A DNA stretch of 64,000 bases from Apoderus coryli (GCA_911728435.2 OU452200.1:2571130-2635129); one strand, 5' to 3'. Shown: positions 9,961-23,121, counted from the first letter of the stretch. The notes: a model not told the origin generated them from the letters alone. Numbers and translations are program-made.

Positions 9961-10737
9961 TAATAATAATTATTATTAAAATTCTCTTGTTTTGGTTTAT
10001 ACGAGACAAAATGGCTTAGAGCCGAGATGAGACCTTCGTCTCTCGTAGCAACTGTATAGTAGTCCTTATAGAATTATCTGATGTGTTTTCTATAAATATA
10101 GGAATTGTTTTTTGGTTAACTAGGAATGCTCCACGATGCAAAATAAAGAAGTTATACAGCAGTGAACAAAGTAATTTGATTGCACTGTAGTATATAGAAG
10201 TACATATTTCTTCTCCAATTGAATCTGCAAATGCCTTTTTAGCCATAAAGTAATCTGTAATAGAGAGACGAGTCCCGATATCTGTGAATCATTAACTGCC
10301 GGCTTTACCGGTAATACCCCGCTTGATCCCAGTTGTTGAGGTAATGGCCACATAATGCGAATTATTATAAAAGATGGCTGGCAGCCGTGCTCTGATGGAA
10401 ATACGACGACGCGACGCGTTTTACTTTTGTTTGTTATTGGTGCACGTCTTTTTCTACACGATGCCTCTCTATTCTGTTGTCAAGACAACGACGCTGCTGG
10501 TGTATCGACGCATCGTGCGGTTTGCTTGTCATGGCGTTGTGTCTTCTTCCATTTTATATACCAACCCATCCAGTTAGGAAAAGAAAATCTGGAGCAGGCA
10601 GTTGAACTTACAAATACAGGATGTGCGTTCATTCTTTTACGCGATCGAGGATTACTACGAACATTTTCTGAAAAATTTATAGCGAAAAACGCACAGATTT
10701 TTGTTTTTAAATGACGGCAACATTTAAAATCATTGAT
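9961..10737. other. Unassigned intronic sequence
   Basis: Overlapping short frames exist on both strands (for example 10355-10714), but none shows a recognisable domain. The stretch 10380-10560 is more GC-rich than its surroundings. I see no terminal repeats. Confidence 0.3.
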
Positions 10738-10790
10738 GATCCAGCTTATCGAAAGCCTTCGAAAAATCTGTATAAATCGCATCGATCCGC
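10738..10790 (-). pseudogene. Short RT scrap (FSKAFDK block)
   Basis: About 53 bases match, with few differences, the minus-strand RT block at 25662-25712 (encoding IYADFSKAFDKLDHS). It is a truncated copy of the same non-LTR family, abutting the RTE fragment. Confidence 0.6.
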
Positions 10791-11462
10791 AGAAGATTAA
10801 GACTAAATGTCAAAAAGACAAAGGTGATGGTAATAAGCAGAAAGAATAGCCCTAAGACCAACCTGGCAGCCAATGGAATACGTCTACAACAGGTTGACAG
10901 TTATAAGTACCTAGGATCCACCATTGTTTGCAAAGCTGATAACTCCGTTGAAATAAGAGCCAGAATAGAACAGGCAAGAACTGCATTCAGGAAAATGAGC
11001 AAAGTTTTGAGTTGCAAAAACTTCAGCCTGAACCTAACACTGCTCCGATGCTATGTGTTCTCGGTTCTTCTATATGGATCGGAAGCTTGGACACTTACCA
11101 CGTGCTCTGCCAAAAAAATCGAGGCATTTGAAATGTGGTGTTATAGACGATTACTGAGAATACCCTGGACTGATAAAGTGCGCAACATCACAGTTCTGGA
11201 AAGACTTGGCAAAGACAGGGAAATCATGTATGAAATAAAAAAGCGCAAACTAGAATATCTTGGCCACATCATGAGAAATACGAAATACAGAGTCTTACAG
11301 AACAGACTCCAGGGTAAAGTAGAAGGTAAAAGAGGACCGGGGAGAAGAAGACATTCTTGGCTTAAGAACTTGCGCGAGTGGTTTGGAGTAAACACATGTA
11401 CCTTATTCAGGAGAGCAGTTAACAAGGTGCAAATAGCTTTGATGATAGCCAAGAAGAAGAAC
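10790..11462 (+). pseudogene. RTE-type retrotransposon, C-terminal part of RT protein
   Basis: A long frame (main part from 10824) carries the region downstream of the polymerase active site in RTE/BovB-like elements: 'YKYLGSTI', 'EIRARIEQARTAFRKM', 'LLYGSEAWTL', 'AFEMWCYRRLLRIPW', 'RKLEYLGHIMRN' and 'GKRGPGRRRHSWLKNLREW'. The catalytic fingers and palm are absent, so it is 5' truncated. It ends near 11460, where it meets a minus-strand ORF1 fragment. The frame itself is nearly undamaged, suggesting moderate age. Confidence 0.8.
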
Positions 11463-11875
11463 TGTTTTTCGTATTTCTTCAAGACATCGCTATACAATTG
11501 TTCAAGCGACAACAATTTATTCATCACATCATCAATCGTATATTTTGGATTATTGCTTGGAGAGACTGACGCCGCATTAGTCAAATGCGATTGATTTCGT
11601 TTGGTGGTTTCCGACTCACTATCCGATGATAAAGTTGGCTCCGGAAAGTTAACACTTCTTCTACCTTTGGTTCTACCTCCCATATTGAGACTCAAACAAC
11701 TATCACAAGTCCATGTTATAGATGATTCCGATTCAGTCATCATTTTAAACATTTCGTTTGCGATTTTCGAACATTGCTTGTGGAACCAACCTTGACAGCT
11801 ACCCGAACATTGCACGCTAAATTAAGTCTTTTTAATTATCTCGGAACAAGTTGGACATTTGGTTCTACGTGTCAT
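11463..11875 (-). pseudogene. PHD-finger ORF1 protein of a CR1-type element
   Basis: From ATG at 11875 the minus strand reads 'MTRRTKCPTCSEIIKKT', a stop, then 'VQCSGSCQGWFHKQCSKI' and 'WTCDSC'. This is a Cys4-His-Cys3 PHD-like zinc finger typical of ORF1 in some CR1/Jockey-group elements. A Ser/Glu-rich stretch and a short coiled-coil-like segment (about 'LLSLEQLYSDVLKKYEKQ') follow before truncation at the RTE junction. One in-frame TAA near 11820 breaks it. Confidence 0.7.
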
Positions 11876-11879
11876 GATC

Positions 11880-13020
11880 TAAAACGTTTGAAATCACGAT
11901 GATGTCCAATCAACGCACCTAATTAATAAATTATTTAAACATATATAGTGTTCACCCAACTTTCATCTGTTTTAAAAAAACCCCTACCAAAAAACAACAC
12001 AAATTTAAAATATAAATAGTTGCCCTCGTTTTCAAAAATTTTTTTTAAATAGTTTTTGATTATTTCAAATAACATTCAATATCAATAAATTATTATTATT
12101 ATCATCTGTTTTCGCTTGATCAATAGTACAGTTTAAAATGCTTTCAAGTATAAATTTTTATCATTGAAAACATGGATGTACAAACAAGATTATTGATAGA
12201 TATTCCCTAAATACACATAAAATAACACATGTTTTCCTATTCTAAAAAGGTAAATGTACATGAAAATAAATATTTGCCTTACCTTGCGGCATTTCTTCTA
12301 TATTTTTCCAATTTGTTTTTATTTGTTGTTACGACGATAGAATATAAATAAATGAAAAAAAAAAAAGTATATTTAGATATTGGAAGAAGATCCATTAGCA
12401 TTCGAGTGTTACTTTTTCTTATCAAATTTAGCAACTTGCACTACTCTCATATTATATACAGGGTGTCCCAAAAATGGGTCAATGCATGAACAACAGATTC
12501 CTGAGCAAAATGAATTGCACTTTTCTTATGCCATATCCATTTTACGGCTCTATAATGTCCGATATGCAGGTTGTTAAATTTTGATTTTTATGATTTAAGT
12601 TTGATATGAAACTTGGCACATAATACGCATGTTTTGAAGGTAGAAAACGTTAAAAAATACGCTACTTCATTTAAATGACGAGGGGTGTTGTTCCTCTGAC
12701 CCCCCAATTTTTTGTTCCTACGGCAATGACCTCCAGACTACCTTTTTTTTAAACAACAATTTATTTACAAACATTTTGCTATCCTTTATAAAAGTCGATA
12801 AAATTATTGTTTTCAAAGATAAATACTATCAGATGTTGTTTTGTCACAAAATGGGATTTAACAAATAATTATTTCATATTATAGAAATAGTCCATTAAAT
12901 ATCTATCCGCGATTTACCTAAAACCATTGTAGCCTCTTAATGAAATTTTAAGTTTGTCTTATTATACCTAAACAAAGCTTTAAATTTTATAAATCAAAGG
13001 CGTCTACTACAGAAAATATT
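11880..13020. other. AT-rich intron sequence, MITE-end scrap only
   Basis: The only recognisable piece is a 'TACAGGGTGTCCCAAAAA' end motif near 12457, typical of insect DNA-transposon termini. No matching opposite end was found. Confidence 0.35.
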
Positions 13021-13030
13021 TTTATTAGAA

Positions 13031-13078
13031 TCAGCCAAACATGTTTCGGAATTTTACTATTCCTTCTTCAGTGGCATT
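13031..13078 (-). ncRNA. Hammerhead ribozyme, type I, palindromic stem III
   Basis: Minus strand: CTGAAGA (13065-13071), stem II GGAAT/ATTCC, GAAACATGT (13039-13047), cleavage base U. Stem I is GCCA/TGGC with further pairing outward. All conserved core positions are present (position 7 is free). Confidence 0.8.
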
Positions 13079-13837
13079 AATAAATATTACAAAGAATTCT
13101 TACCTAGTGTCTTAAGGTATAATATGGATTCAAACATGTATCACAATTTAATGCGGAATGTTTCTTTTTGTAAATCATTTCAATAAAGAAGAATTGTTGA
13201 AAATACACTTATGTTGTTTGACTTTAATCAAATTCAAAAAAGTGTGTGTTAAAATTTCTAAATTTCTGCAAACCACGAAAGTATACGTACCTATTTTAAA
13301 AAATAATAATTAGATTATATATATCTTTATATTATCTTCTATAGTATGAGAAGAAATTCTCACTTTGGCATCACTGTTAAAAAACAACTGTATGATTTTA
13401 TACACTAACAAACATTACGACCTTCACATACGTTTTCGGCCAATCATATGCTTTATAATTTAATGGTGTAACAACGGCCTGCCTTCAACGTTCAAGAAAC
13501 GTTTGAAATGTGTGCAACTACACAAACAGGTGTTCATATAGCAAAAACAAAAACATTTTTTTGTGATTGCTTGGGCCGGTTACTAGGTATTTAAGTAGGT
13601 ATAATACCACTTATTTTTAACTTCTTATTCAAGATTGGAAAAAATATGTTGTAAAACTATTCTGAAAGTTATATTTTTGCATAAAAAAAAAAAGATAAGC
13701 CCAACAAGTCATTATAAGATTTAATTAACTTGTTAACAAATATTTCGCATTACTGTTGTGAACTTAGAGTATCGATAGGTATAGCTAGTTGTAGTAGGAA
13801 GTTTTTGATAAACACTTTTTTTTCAATTTGTTATGTT

Positions 13838-13975
13838 GTACACTATGTCCGAGATAAGAATGGGATAGCATTGGAAACTAGGAAACGTTAGGACTTACAA
13901 GGTCGTTTAAATTAGTGTAAAGTTATACAATTTAAACACCTTTTAAATGGTGTTTTCAAAAGTAACTAACTAAAT
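13838..13975 (+). repeat. Dispersed repeat family, copy 1 of 3
   Basis: About 130 bp starting CACTATGTCCGAGATAAGAA and ending near GTTTTCAAAAGTAACTAACT. Related copies lie at 33490-33620 (+) and 43876-44000 (-). No coding potential; probably the terminus of a DNA transposon. Confidence 0.6.
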
Positions 13976-14510
13976 AGGTATATTAGGGATTTACTTACAT
14001 ATTATAAAGTGTTTTTTTTACTGTTTCAACTGGTTCATTGTCGCCTCTAAAAATTATGCGCTTCTAATGAACATTTTCTAACGTTATTTTAGCTATAAAT
14101 ATCGATTGATTATAAATTACATAAAGAACGTTTTATAAACGTTTTTAATTTTGACAATGTTTGACACGCGTTTAAAAAACACCTAAAACAAACGTTTTTA
14201 TTTTATGGTTTATTTATAATACATATACAACGTTACTTTACCATAATAAATGTACGTAGTTGTATTTAGATAATAACAACACGTGTCTATAACGTTTAAA
14301 TTGAACGGTGCAAAATTAAACTTAAAATAAACCGTCACTTTTCTAACGTATGACCAATTATCAACGATTGACACGTTAAATCAACGTTTAATTTACGTAT
14401 ATGTGTTTACTGGGTTGTACGTGGAATTTATCATTTAATGATGAATCAAACTTCGTCTTGTCCATAAATAAATCTCCTTATTTTGTTAAAAATTGTGTCA
14501 ATAAATAATA

Positions 14511-14556
14511 AACCATACATGTTTCGAGACATAATATTCTCATCTTCAGTGGTTAA
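14511..14556 (-). ncRNA. Hammerhead ribozyme, type I, palindromic stem III
   Basis: Minus strand: CTGAAGA (14543-14549), stem II GAGA/TCTC with an AT-rich loop, GAAACATGT (14517-14525), cleavage base A. Stem I ACCA/TGGT extends outward (TTAACCA with TGGTTTA). Confidence 0.78.
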
Positions 14557-15764
14557 CATTATGGATTTGTTGATTCTGGAAATAACACCTTTATAAGTAT
14601 AAATCTAATATTGAAAGTCGAAGGTCAACTCACCATTTGTAGAAAAATTTTTTAGCATTAATTTTATATTTCATATCGACTTATAACATTATAATCTTTA
14701 TGTTAATTATTAATTAAATGTCATAATAAATTTACATTCAAATATTTTGGTTTTATATTCATCATAAAAAAAATAATAAGAAAAAATAAAACATGTTTTT
14801 CAAATTATTTCTAAAACAAAACAATTTACCACAAATATTCTAAATTTTTTTATTTGATAAAAAGCGTTTTTGCACATCACTGGCGTAGATATATAACATA
14901 TACTGCGGGGGTCAAAGGATAATGAAACCCCTATGTAAAATATTTACTGGTTTTTCTTATTTATTTGTTTTTCTCAGATGATATGACTTTTACAAAATTT
15001 GACCTTTTTGGAAATGAAAATATCTTCAATACTACTGTTTTCGACGACTTGTCCCCCTTTGCGTGCGCGCATGAGTGAATTATTAATAATAATATTAATT
15101 AATGTGTCAAATTATACCACTGAAAAAGTGGACACACTGTAAATTACTTAAATACAAATTTACAATCGACAGATGCGCCCAATTTTTCTCGAACTAAACC
15201 AACTCATATAAATTATAACACCCTTTTGGCTAGGTAATATGTTATCAACATCACAGGGAAAAAAATTAAGGGGTTGACCGCCTATTAGGTTATTTGTATT
15301 CGAATGGCATACATTGTGGGGAGAGTGAAATTAATGATGTTTACCCAACCCCTTTCTTTTGAGAGAATGACTATAAGTCATTTAGAAAAGCCATATAATA
15401 TAGGAGACCTATACAGTCATCTTCATGTGTAGTGATACACCTTATACAGGACCCTCGCACAAATAAAACTTTATTTTTACTTTTCCGCACGAGAAAGCTT
15501 TGAGATAAAGACGGATATAACCTTGAGACCATTTCCAGATGGAAATCTGGATGTATTCTTCCACGATAGCGCCCAAACGCTTTCACCAATTGAGCTAATT
15601 TTTGGCGTATGAGTTTGGCGGGTCCTGGGATGAACCTATTAGTTTTTAGCCAAATTTTCATATAACAGTAGGGGTCGAGTGATACATCATTTTAAAGCAT
15701 TTTTTATCTGCTATAGTTTATTCCAAAAATTTGGTTTGCTTCCCAGATATCATAAAATCATAAA

Positions 15765-15915
15765 AGGGTTGCCTTTTATATTTCGGGATTAGAGAACAAA
15801 CACAAATAGGTATTAATCATCGAAAATCACTTTATTGTTTTTCAAAATATTCCCCATGAAGATCTATACATTTTTGCATGCGTTTGAACCAATTGTCGAA
15901 GCACTTTTGCCACTG
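15765..15915 (-). pseudogene. Mariner transposon 3' end, C-terminal transposase codons
   Basis: The minus strand reads 'WQKCFDNWFKRMQKCIDLHG' then 'EYFEKQ' and a stop, the C-terminus of a mariner (DD34D-type) transposase. It is followed by the transposon's terminal region (ATATTTCGGGATTAGAGAAC). The same terminus occurs at 43505-43660. The rest of the element is missing. Confidence 0.75.
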
Positions 15916-16084
15916 TTTTTTGTATTTTTATTTATTTTTCTGTTTAAATACAAAAAAAAAATAAATTAGAGTTTATTTTAATAATTTACAAATAGACGCT
16001 CTTTAAAGAGCAAAAAAGCATTTCGTATTTAATTAAAGCTTAGAATTTATTCTATTTAAATTGTCCAATCCTCGTAGTCCTCAG

Positions 16085-16315
16085 CAGCGGAACTCTGTAA
16101 GTCATATAGCGATTAGAGATCACTTTCTTTATGTTATTTTATACCCTGTACCACCGATCGGTAAAATACAAACTAGCTAAATATATTCAGAAAGTTATTC
16201 TGGACATATTTAGCTCATTTGTATTTCGCTCAATGCCGCTATAGAGTATAAAATAGCATAAAGAAAGTGATCTCTAATCGCTATATGCGTTACAGAGTTC
16301 CGCTCTACTTAGGCG
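16085..16315. mobile_element. Palindromic MITE
   Basis: Arms of about 100 bp in inverted orientation meet near 16200. The outer ends are GCGGAACTCTGTAA (16087) and TTACAGAGTTCCGC (16300-16313). Inner blocks such as GCGATTAGAGATCACTTTCT also pair. Non-coding. Confidence 0.7.
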
Positions 16316-16796
16316 ACAAAATTTTGAGTACTAATGACTTTGAGTGTGTTCGTTACATTTTGACTAAATAAAAATAAAATTTTCCTTGCCACAAACTACT
16401 ATGTTAGCCCGAGAACCATTTATCAAATCAACCCCGTATCTTAAAGCAAAGGGATCTATTTTATTGGAGTCTAAAAATATATGCATGAGAATCGGCACAA
16501 GTGTTGAATTACACGCACTTGTGAGCAAGTATGACAAGCTGTCTTCGCGGTAGATTAACACCAAAACGCTTGGGTAGAGATACAAAAAAAAGCAAGAAAA
16601 ATGCTTCAAACCCCTCTTGATATGAAATAGTATTATATTATAGTCAATAGCGTTTGTTAAGAGGGTAGTTGAATAGTATCTCGTAAATTAACCTGTTTCA
16701 ATAATAACACCTGACACATAACTCATATAGATATTAGTTTATCCTTGTCCAGAATTCTATTTGAAACAGTCAAATGGGATAGATGTCCAGATTTAG

Positions 16797-17705
16797 TACT
16801 TTTGGTCTGTGAATTTTATTATTATTATTATTAGTCGTAAAACAGTAAACGGTAAAACCGATGAAACTGTTGCTCAGTTCCTAATTTGAGGTTTTTGAAA
16901 TATTGATGTCATCCTCACTAGTCTTCTATAGCGAGTAGTGGACCAACTGATCGCCATGGTCCTCCATGAAATTTTCCAGCCTGTTCTTAAAGCTGTCAAC
17001 CGTTTGCGCCATTATCACCTCTTCGGGTAATGAATTCCATTCATATACAACTCTGTTTGTTATAAAATTCTTCCGAGGAAGTCTAGCACATCTCTCCTTG
17101 TCAAGTTTCTTACTTTGCCACGCAGATTAGGATTTCTAGCAGGATGAAATACATCGAGATTCACCGAGTAGTAGCCACTAAGTATCTTGTATGTTTGAAT
17201 TAGATCGCCTCGTTGTCGTCGATCATAAAGACATGTCAAATTTAAAAGCCTCAATCGCTCCTCATATGGTATATGGCTAAGTGCATGAGGTAGCTTAGTG
17301 AATCTCCTCTGAACCCTTTCCAATGCCTCTATGTCCTTAATGAAGTAGGGGGACCAAACGCTGTTGGTATATTCCAATAGTGGTCTGACATATGATTTAT
17401 AGAATTGCAATATTAGAGAGTTTGATCTCGATTTGAAAGCTCTCTGTATCAGATACCACAGTCTATTAGCTTTCTTCACTGTGGCGGAAATATGGGCCTC
17501 CCACTTCAAATCCGCTGTTACTATGACACCAAGATCCTTCTGCTGATTTACAGATTTAACGGAATTCCATTGATGAAATATGGAGTCCTGGGATTATTAG
17601 CTCCGATGTGTAGTACCTGACACTTCTCCAAATTCAAGTTCATCAACCAAACCGCCGACCAGGACACTACCCCATCAATGTCGATCTGGAATTCATTATC
17701 GTCAA
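16797..17705 (-). pseudogene. Non-LTR retrotransposon, C-terminal RT region and 3' tail
   Basis: A 149-residue frame (17509-17060) encodes the post-RT domain: 'MKWEAHISATVKKANRLWYL', 'YKSYVRPLLEY', 'ALERVQRRFTK', 'LYDRRQRGDLIQTYKIL'. Upstream, in a shifted frame, 'SWSAVWLMNLNLEKCQVLHIG' continues toward the RT. The copy is 5' truncated at about 17705. On the minus strand it ends in a TAA-repeat tail (16817-16832). CR1/L2-like; dead. Confidence 0.78.
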
Positions 17706-18063
17706 GTAACCTTGCCTACCCCGACCAGCCGCCACTGGTCTATAATGATATAAATAGAAGGTTGTTAACTCGAAGATGATAGGAACTTTGTAGGGTTGTC
17801 GAGACCTATAAATAAAATCCCAATTTTTGTAAGAACTTTTATAGGTTGGACAATTTTATCTATTGTAATAGATATTTGTACCCAATAATAAATTTTACGA
17901 TATTACCTTCAATTTTCTGGCTTGATTATGTGTCTAAGCGAAAATTTATGGATTCTAATTGACGATAAAATATTTATCAATTAGAGGATTATATTTTATC
18001 AGATGATAAAAATTTATAGCATAGACACACTCTCTCTCTCGCTTTCTCTCTGTACCCGATACT

Positions 18064-18842
18064 ATTATACAGCGTGTCCATTTAACACTCCGCTCTTCGA
18101 TTGCAGCTTTATGTTGTGTAAAGGGACTACATTCGTGGACTGTAATGACTGATGCTGATTTTTAGTGAAATTAGTGTCTTAGCGGAACCTTCGTTCAACC
18201 CTAAGATACTTTTGTTTTAAAATGCAACGTTGCCAAGCTATTAATTTAGTTAAATATCAATTCCGCCGTCATTTTTCACTTCATTTAACTAAAATTTTGC
18301 AGACAGTCTAAACTAAGATCATTTTATCTTACAAAAATGCAATATAGTGGGTTCGTTGAACAGGGTGTCCAAAATGTTTAATTAAATATTAATATTTCCA
18401 ATTATATTTGACGCAATTTTCCTAAATGGAACGCCCTCGATATAGGGTGTGTCGGTGTGTCGATAGAATGTTCACTTACCTTGCAAGTGTTACTTTAAAA
18501 AAATCAATTAAATAAACAATTATACATTTTCCATGTGCATTTTAAATTGTACAAGGGGTAAACAAATTTTGGTTAAACAACTTACTTTGGTAGGTCCTAT
18601 GTTCAAGGTTCACTTATTGACTTTTAACAATCAAATACTGTGAATTTAACAGAACTATTAAGGAAAAACTTTGTATTACAAAAAACTATAAATTAAAATA
18701 TTTACAATAAAATTAAATCCATAACGTTATTGGTGAATGGTTTTGGGATCTGATTTTTCTGTTCACGTGCGTGCGCACGATATGACAAAAAATATTAAAA
18801 CAATCTAAGACAGGAGTGTTAAATGCACACACCGTATATATG
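18064..18842. mobile_element. MITE-like element with about 35-bp TIR
   Basis: The left end (TATACAGCGTGTCCATTTAACACTCC, 18070 onward) recurs inverted at about 18812-18840 (GGAGTGTTAAATGCACACACC). The interior is non-coding and contains another CAGGGTGTCC-type motif at 18363. Confidence 0.5.
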
Positions 18843-19235
18843 GTGTTCTTTATATTTTTGTAATTTGTCTAGTTTTATGAGCACGAAATACGGTATGGTA
18901 AAAGTTGAGCAATTTTATATACATAATCACTCGGGATCATAGCTTTTTCGGAACGTTCGGTTGGATTTAGAGTGTTTTGAATTCGCTAAAAACTTATACA
19001 ATATACAAATTTACAATCGAAAATTTGCCATAATTCAAAAACACCTTAAATATTTTTTTCAAATTTAGTGACTGCTATGTTTTTCAAAAAATCATATTTT
19101 GACATAAACAATATTTTAAAAAAATTAACCAGTGGCATGCTATAGGGGTTAGTGACACTTTTTACCCCCCTATTTTTTACGCCACGGGAATAAATATATT
19201 TTTTTTAATTGCCTGTTCATTTTAGCTAAAATAAA

Positions 19236-20651
19236 CTGTTGCCCTCGAGGCACGAATAGCTCTCCATGTTTAAGTGTAAAAGTAATAATTTTATGACCTT
19301 TTTGTCATTTATCTAAATTTAATAAATTTTAGACATCAGCTATTTTTTTTTAAGTATCGGGTTTTGTTCATTTTTCTTCTCTTTGGAGGCAGTATTTATA
19401 CGTACATATTTTATATTTCAGATCTTCTAGGCCAAGTTCTGGTACGCAAAATAATTGATTTTTTTTAGTTTTATTATAAAATTTATTTTGCCCCCTTTTC
19501 TACTATTTACGAACCCCTATGTAAACAAAATTGTTATATTATATTATATATTTGGAAAAACATTTTTTTTTTCGTTTTTGACCCTTTTTCGAACGCCTGT
19601 GTGAAGCAGTTCATTTATGTAACATTTTTTAGGTTATATTCTATCAAAGCTATAAATAACTAGTCAATATTTCTGCTATGTTTAAGAAATTCGTTTTTTC
19701 TAACCTTTTTACCCCATTTTACACTTTTTTCGAATGTCAATGTGGTCTGATTGTTTATGTTAAATATTTTAGGTTATGTTTAATTAAACGCACAAAATTT
19801 TTCAATATTTCGGATAAGTTTAAGAACTATGATTTTTAAAATTTTTGAACCCTCTTTTAAACCCCTTGCCTAAGCTGAATTTTAATCACCACCTATAAAT
19901 ATCCTGTAGTATTTTCGTACCAAATTTGGTTAAAATCCGTTAAGTGGTTTTTGAGTTATCACGGATACAAATTTTTTCCGACCCTTTTATAGAATTTTCA
20001 CAGACGCTTATGGTACATTAATTTTTGTCGTGTATTTTTAACACCAATTCAACTAGTTAAATATAAAAATTTTTACATTTAATTTTTTTGTACTCCTTTT
20101 TCTACTATTTACGAACGCCTATGTAAATAAAAATTTTATGGTGCATTTTTTAGGTTATCTGATATCAAAGGTATAATTAACCAATTTTTCTGGTATATTT
20201 GGGAAACATTTTTTTTTGTTTTTGACCCTTTTTTTTCCACTATTTTCGAACGCCTGTGTGAACCAATTCTTTTATGTAACATTTTTTAGGTTATATTCTA
20301 TCACAACTATGAAAAATTATTCCATATTTCGAATAAGTTTAGGAAATATATATTTTTATGTTTTGATCTTTTTTCACTATTTACGAACGCCTATGAAAGT
20401 AAGTTATTTATGACACATTTTATAGGTTACAAGAAATCCCTTTGGGATTTCCCAGTCGTTTTGTGGTAGTCTTATCTATGATAAAAGTAATTGAGGGTTA
20501 TAAAAAAAATCGTATTTTTAGCTCTCCATATCATATATGTAATATAGTATATATGGAGACTATTAGTTTCATGAAAAAAAAAATTTTTTTAATTTCACCG
20601 GAAATACTTCTTTTTGGTCATTTTATACATAAATAAGTAGTTTTAAAAAAA

Positions 20652-20686
<35 letters not shown>

Positions 20687-20687
20687 A

Positions 20688-20718
<31 letters not shown>

Positions 20719-23121
20719 ATCCACGAAAACGCAAAAACCGCTTAACAGATTTTAACCAAATTTGGTACAAAAATACTATTGGACATGGCAAGGAGCTGAT
20801 TAGATTTTGGGAAACATTGAGCGTAGGCAAAGAGTTTAAAAGAGGGTTCAAAAATTAAAAAAATTCATAGTTCTTAAACTTATCCGAAATACTGCATAAT
20901 TTTTTACGCATTTAATTGAATATAACCTAAAATATTGAACATAAAATATTAGACCACATTGGCGTTCGAAAATAGTGTAAAATGGGGTAAAAAAGATTAA
21001 AAAAAAACGTATTTCCTAAAAATAGCAGAAATATTAACTAGTTATTGATAGTTTTGATAGAATATAACCTATAAAATGTGTCATGAATAACTTACTTTCA
21101 TAGGCGTTCGTAAATAGTGGAAAAGGGGTCAAAACATAAAAAATATATATTTCCTAAACTTATTCGAAATATGGAATAATTTTTCATAGTTGTGATACAA
21201 TATAAGCTAAAAAATATTCCATAAAAGAATTGGTTCACACAGGCGTTCGAAAATAATTTAAAAAAAGGGTCAAAAACGAAAATAAAAACGTTTCCCAAAT
21301 ATACCAGAAAAATTGGCTAATTATATATAGCTTTGATATAAGATAACCTAAAAAATGCAGCATAAAATTTTTATTCACATAGGCGTTCGTAAATAGTAGA
21401 AAAAGGCGTAAAATAAAAAAAAATTAAAATGTAAAAAAATTTATATTTAACTAGATGAATTGGTGTTAAAAATACACGACAAAAATTAATGTACCATAGG
21501 CGTCCGTAAAAATTCTATAAAAGGGTCAGAAAAAATTTGTATCCGTGATAACTCAAAAACCACTTAACGGATTTTAACCACATTTGGTACGAAAATACTA
21601 CAGGATAATTATAGGTGGTGATTAACATTGAGCGTAGGCAACGGGTTTAAAAGAGGTTTCAAAAATTTAAAAAATCATAGTTCTTAAACTTATCCGAAAT
21701 ATTGAATAATTTTTTATAGTTGTGATAGAATATAACCTAAAAAATGTTACATAAAAGAATTAGTTCACACAGGCGTTCGAAAATAGTGTTAAAAAAGGGT
21801 CAAAAACAAAAAAATGTTTCCCAAATATACCAGAAAAATTGGCTAATTATATATAGCTTTGATATAAGATAACCTAAAAAATGCAGCATAAAATTTTTAT
21901 TTACATAGGCGTTCGTAAATAGTAGAAAAAGGGGTAAAATAAAAAAAATTAAAATGTAAAAATTTTTATATTTAACTAGTTGAGTTGGTGTTAAAAATAC
22001 ACGACACAAATTAATGTTCCATAGGCGTCCGTGAAAATTCTATAAAAGGGTCAGAAAAAATTTGTATCCGTGATAACTCAAAAACCACTTAACGGATTTT
22101 AACCACATTTGGTACGAAAATACTACAGGCTATTTATAGGTGGTGATTAACATTGAGCGTAGGCAAGGGGTTTAAAAGAGGGTTCAAAAATTAAAAAAAT
22201 TATAGTTCTTAAACTTATCCGAAATATTGAATAATTTTTTATAGGTGTGATAGAATATAACCTAAAAAATGTTACATAAAAGAATTAGTTCACACAGGCG
22301 TTCGAAAATAGTGTCATGAATAACTTACTTTCATAGGCGTTCGTAAATAGTGGAAAAGGGGTCAAAACATAAAAAATATATATTTCCTAAACTTATTCGA
22401 AATATGGAATAATTTTTCATAGTTGTGATACAATATAAGCTAAAAAATATTCCATAAAAGAATTGGTTCACACAGGCGTTCGAAAATAATTTAAAAAAAG
22501 AGTCAAAAACGAAAAAAAAATGTTTCCCAAATATACCAGAAAAATTGGCTAATTATATATAGCTTTCATATAAGATAACCTAAAAAATGCAGCATAAAAT
22601 TTTTATTTACATAGGCGTTCGTAAATAGTAAAAAAAAGGGGTAAAATGAAAAAAAAATTAAAATGTAAAAAATTTTATATTTAACTAGTTGAATTGGTGT
22701 TAAAAATACACGACAAAAATTAATGTTCCATAGGCGTCCGTGAAAATTCTATAAAAGGGTCAGGAAAAAATTGTATCCGTGATAACTCAAAAACCACTTA
22801 ACGGATAACCTACAACATGCATCATAACAATTTTGTTTACATAGGCGTTCGTAAATAGTAGAAAAGGGGGCAAAATAAATTTTATAATAAAACTAAAAAA
22901 AAATCAATTATTTTGCGTACAAGAATTTGGCCTGAAATATAAAATATCTGCGTATAAATAGTGCCTCCAAAGAGAAGAAAAAGGCACAAACCCGATACAA
23001 AAAAAAAAAAAATAGCTGATGTCTAAAACAAAACAAAAATTTAGATAAATGACAAAAAGGTCATAAAATTATTACTTTTACACTTAAATATGGAGAGCTA
23101 TTCGTGCCTCGAGGGCAACAG
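19236..23121. mobile_element. 3.9-kb inverted-repeat element with head-to-head internal repeats
   Basis: Terminal arms of about 230 bp begin CTGTTGCCCTCGAGGCACGA (19236) and end with its complement at 23121. The interior consists of diverged 120-160-bp units containing CGAACGCCTATGT and TAGGTTATATTCTATC. They are in forward orientation up to about 20430 and reverse orientation from about 20860. A longer module containing ACTCAAAAACCACTTAACGG repeats near 21545, 22075 and 22783. A CTGT microsatellite lies at the switch point. No protein-coding frame was recognised. A second, outer inverted pair (CCAGTGGCATGCTATAGG at 19130; complement near 23832) suggests it is nested or has extended ends. Confidence 0.65.
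20652..20718. repeat. (CTGT)n microsatellite
   Basis: About 16 tandem CTGT units with one A interruption. It sits at the centre of the inverted-repeat block and is followed by a conserved module (CGCTTAACAGATTTTAACCA). Confidence 0.9.

Noticed and set aside
15371..15661. 96-residue minus-strand frame
   Set aside because: Open frame with a few suggestive motifs, but no family recognised and no flanking coding sequence; not called as a gene.
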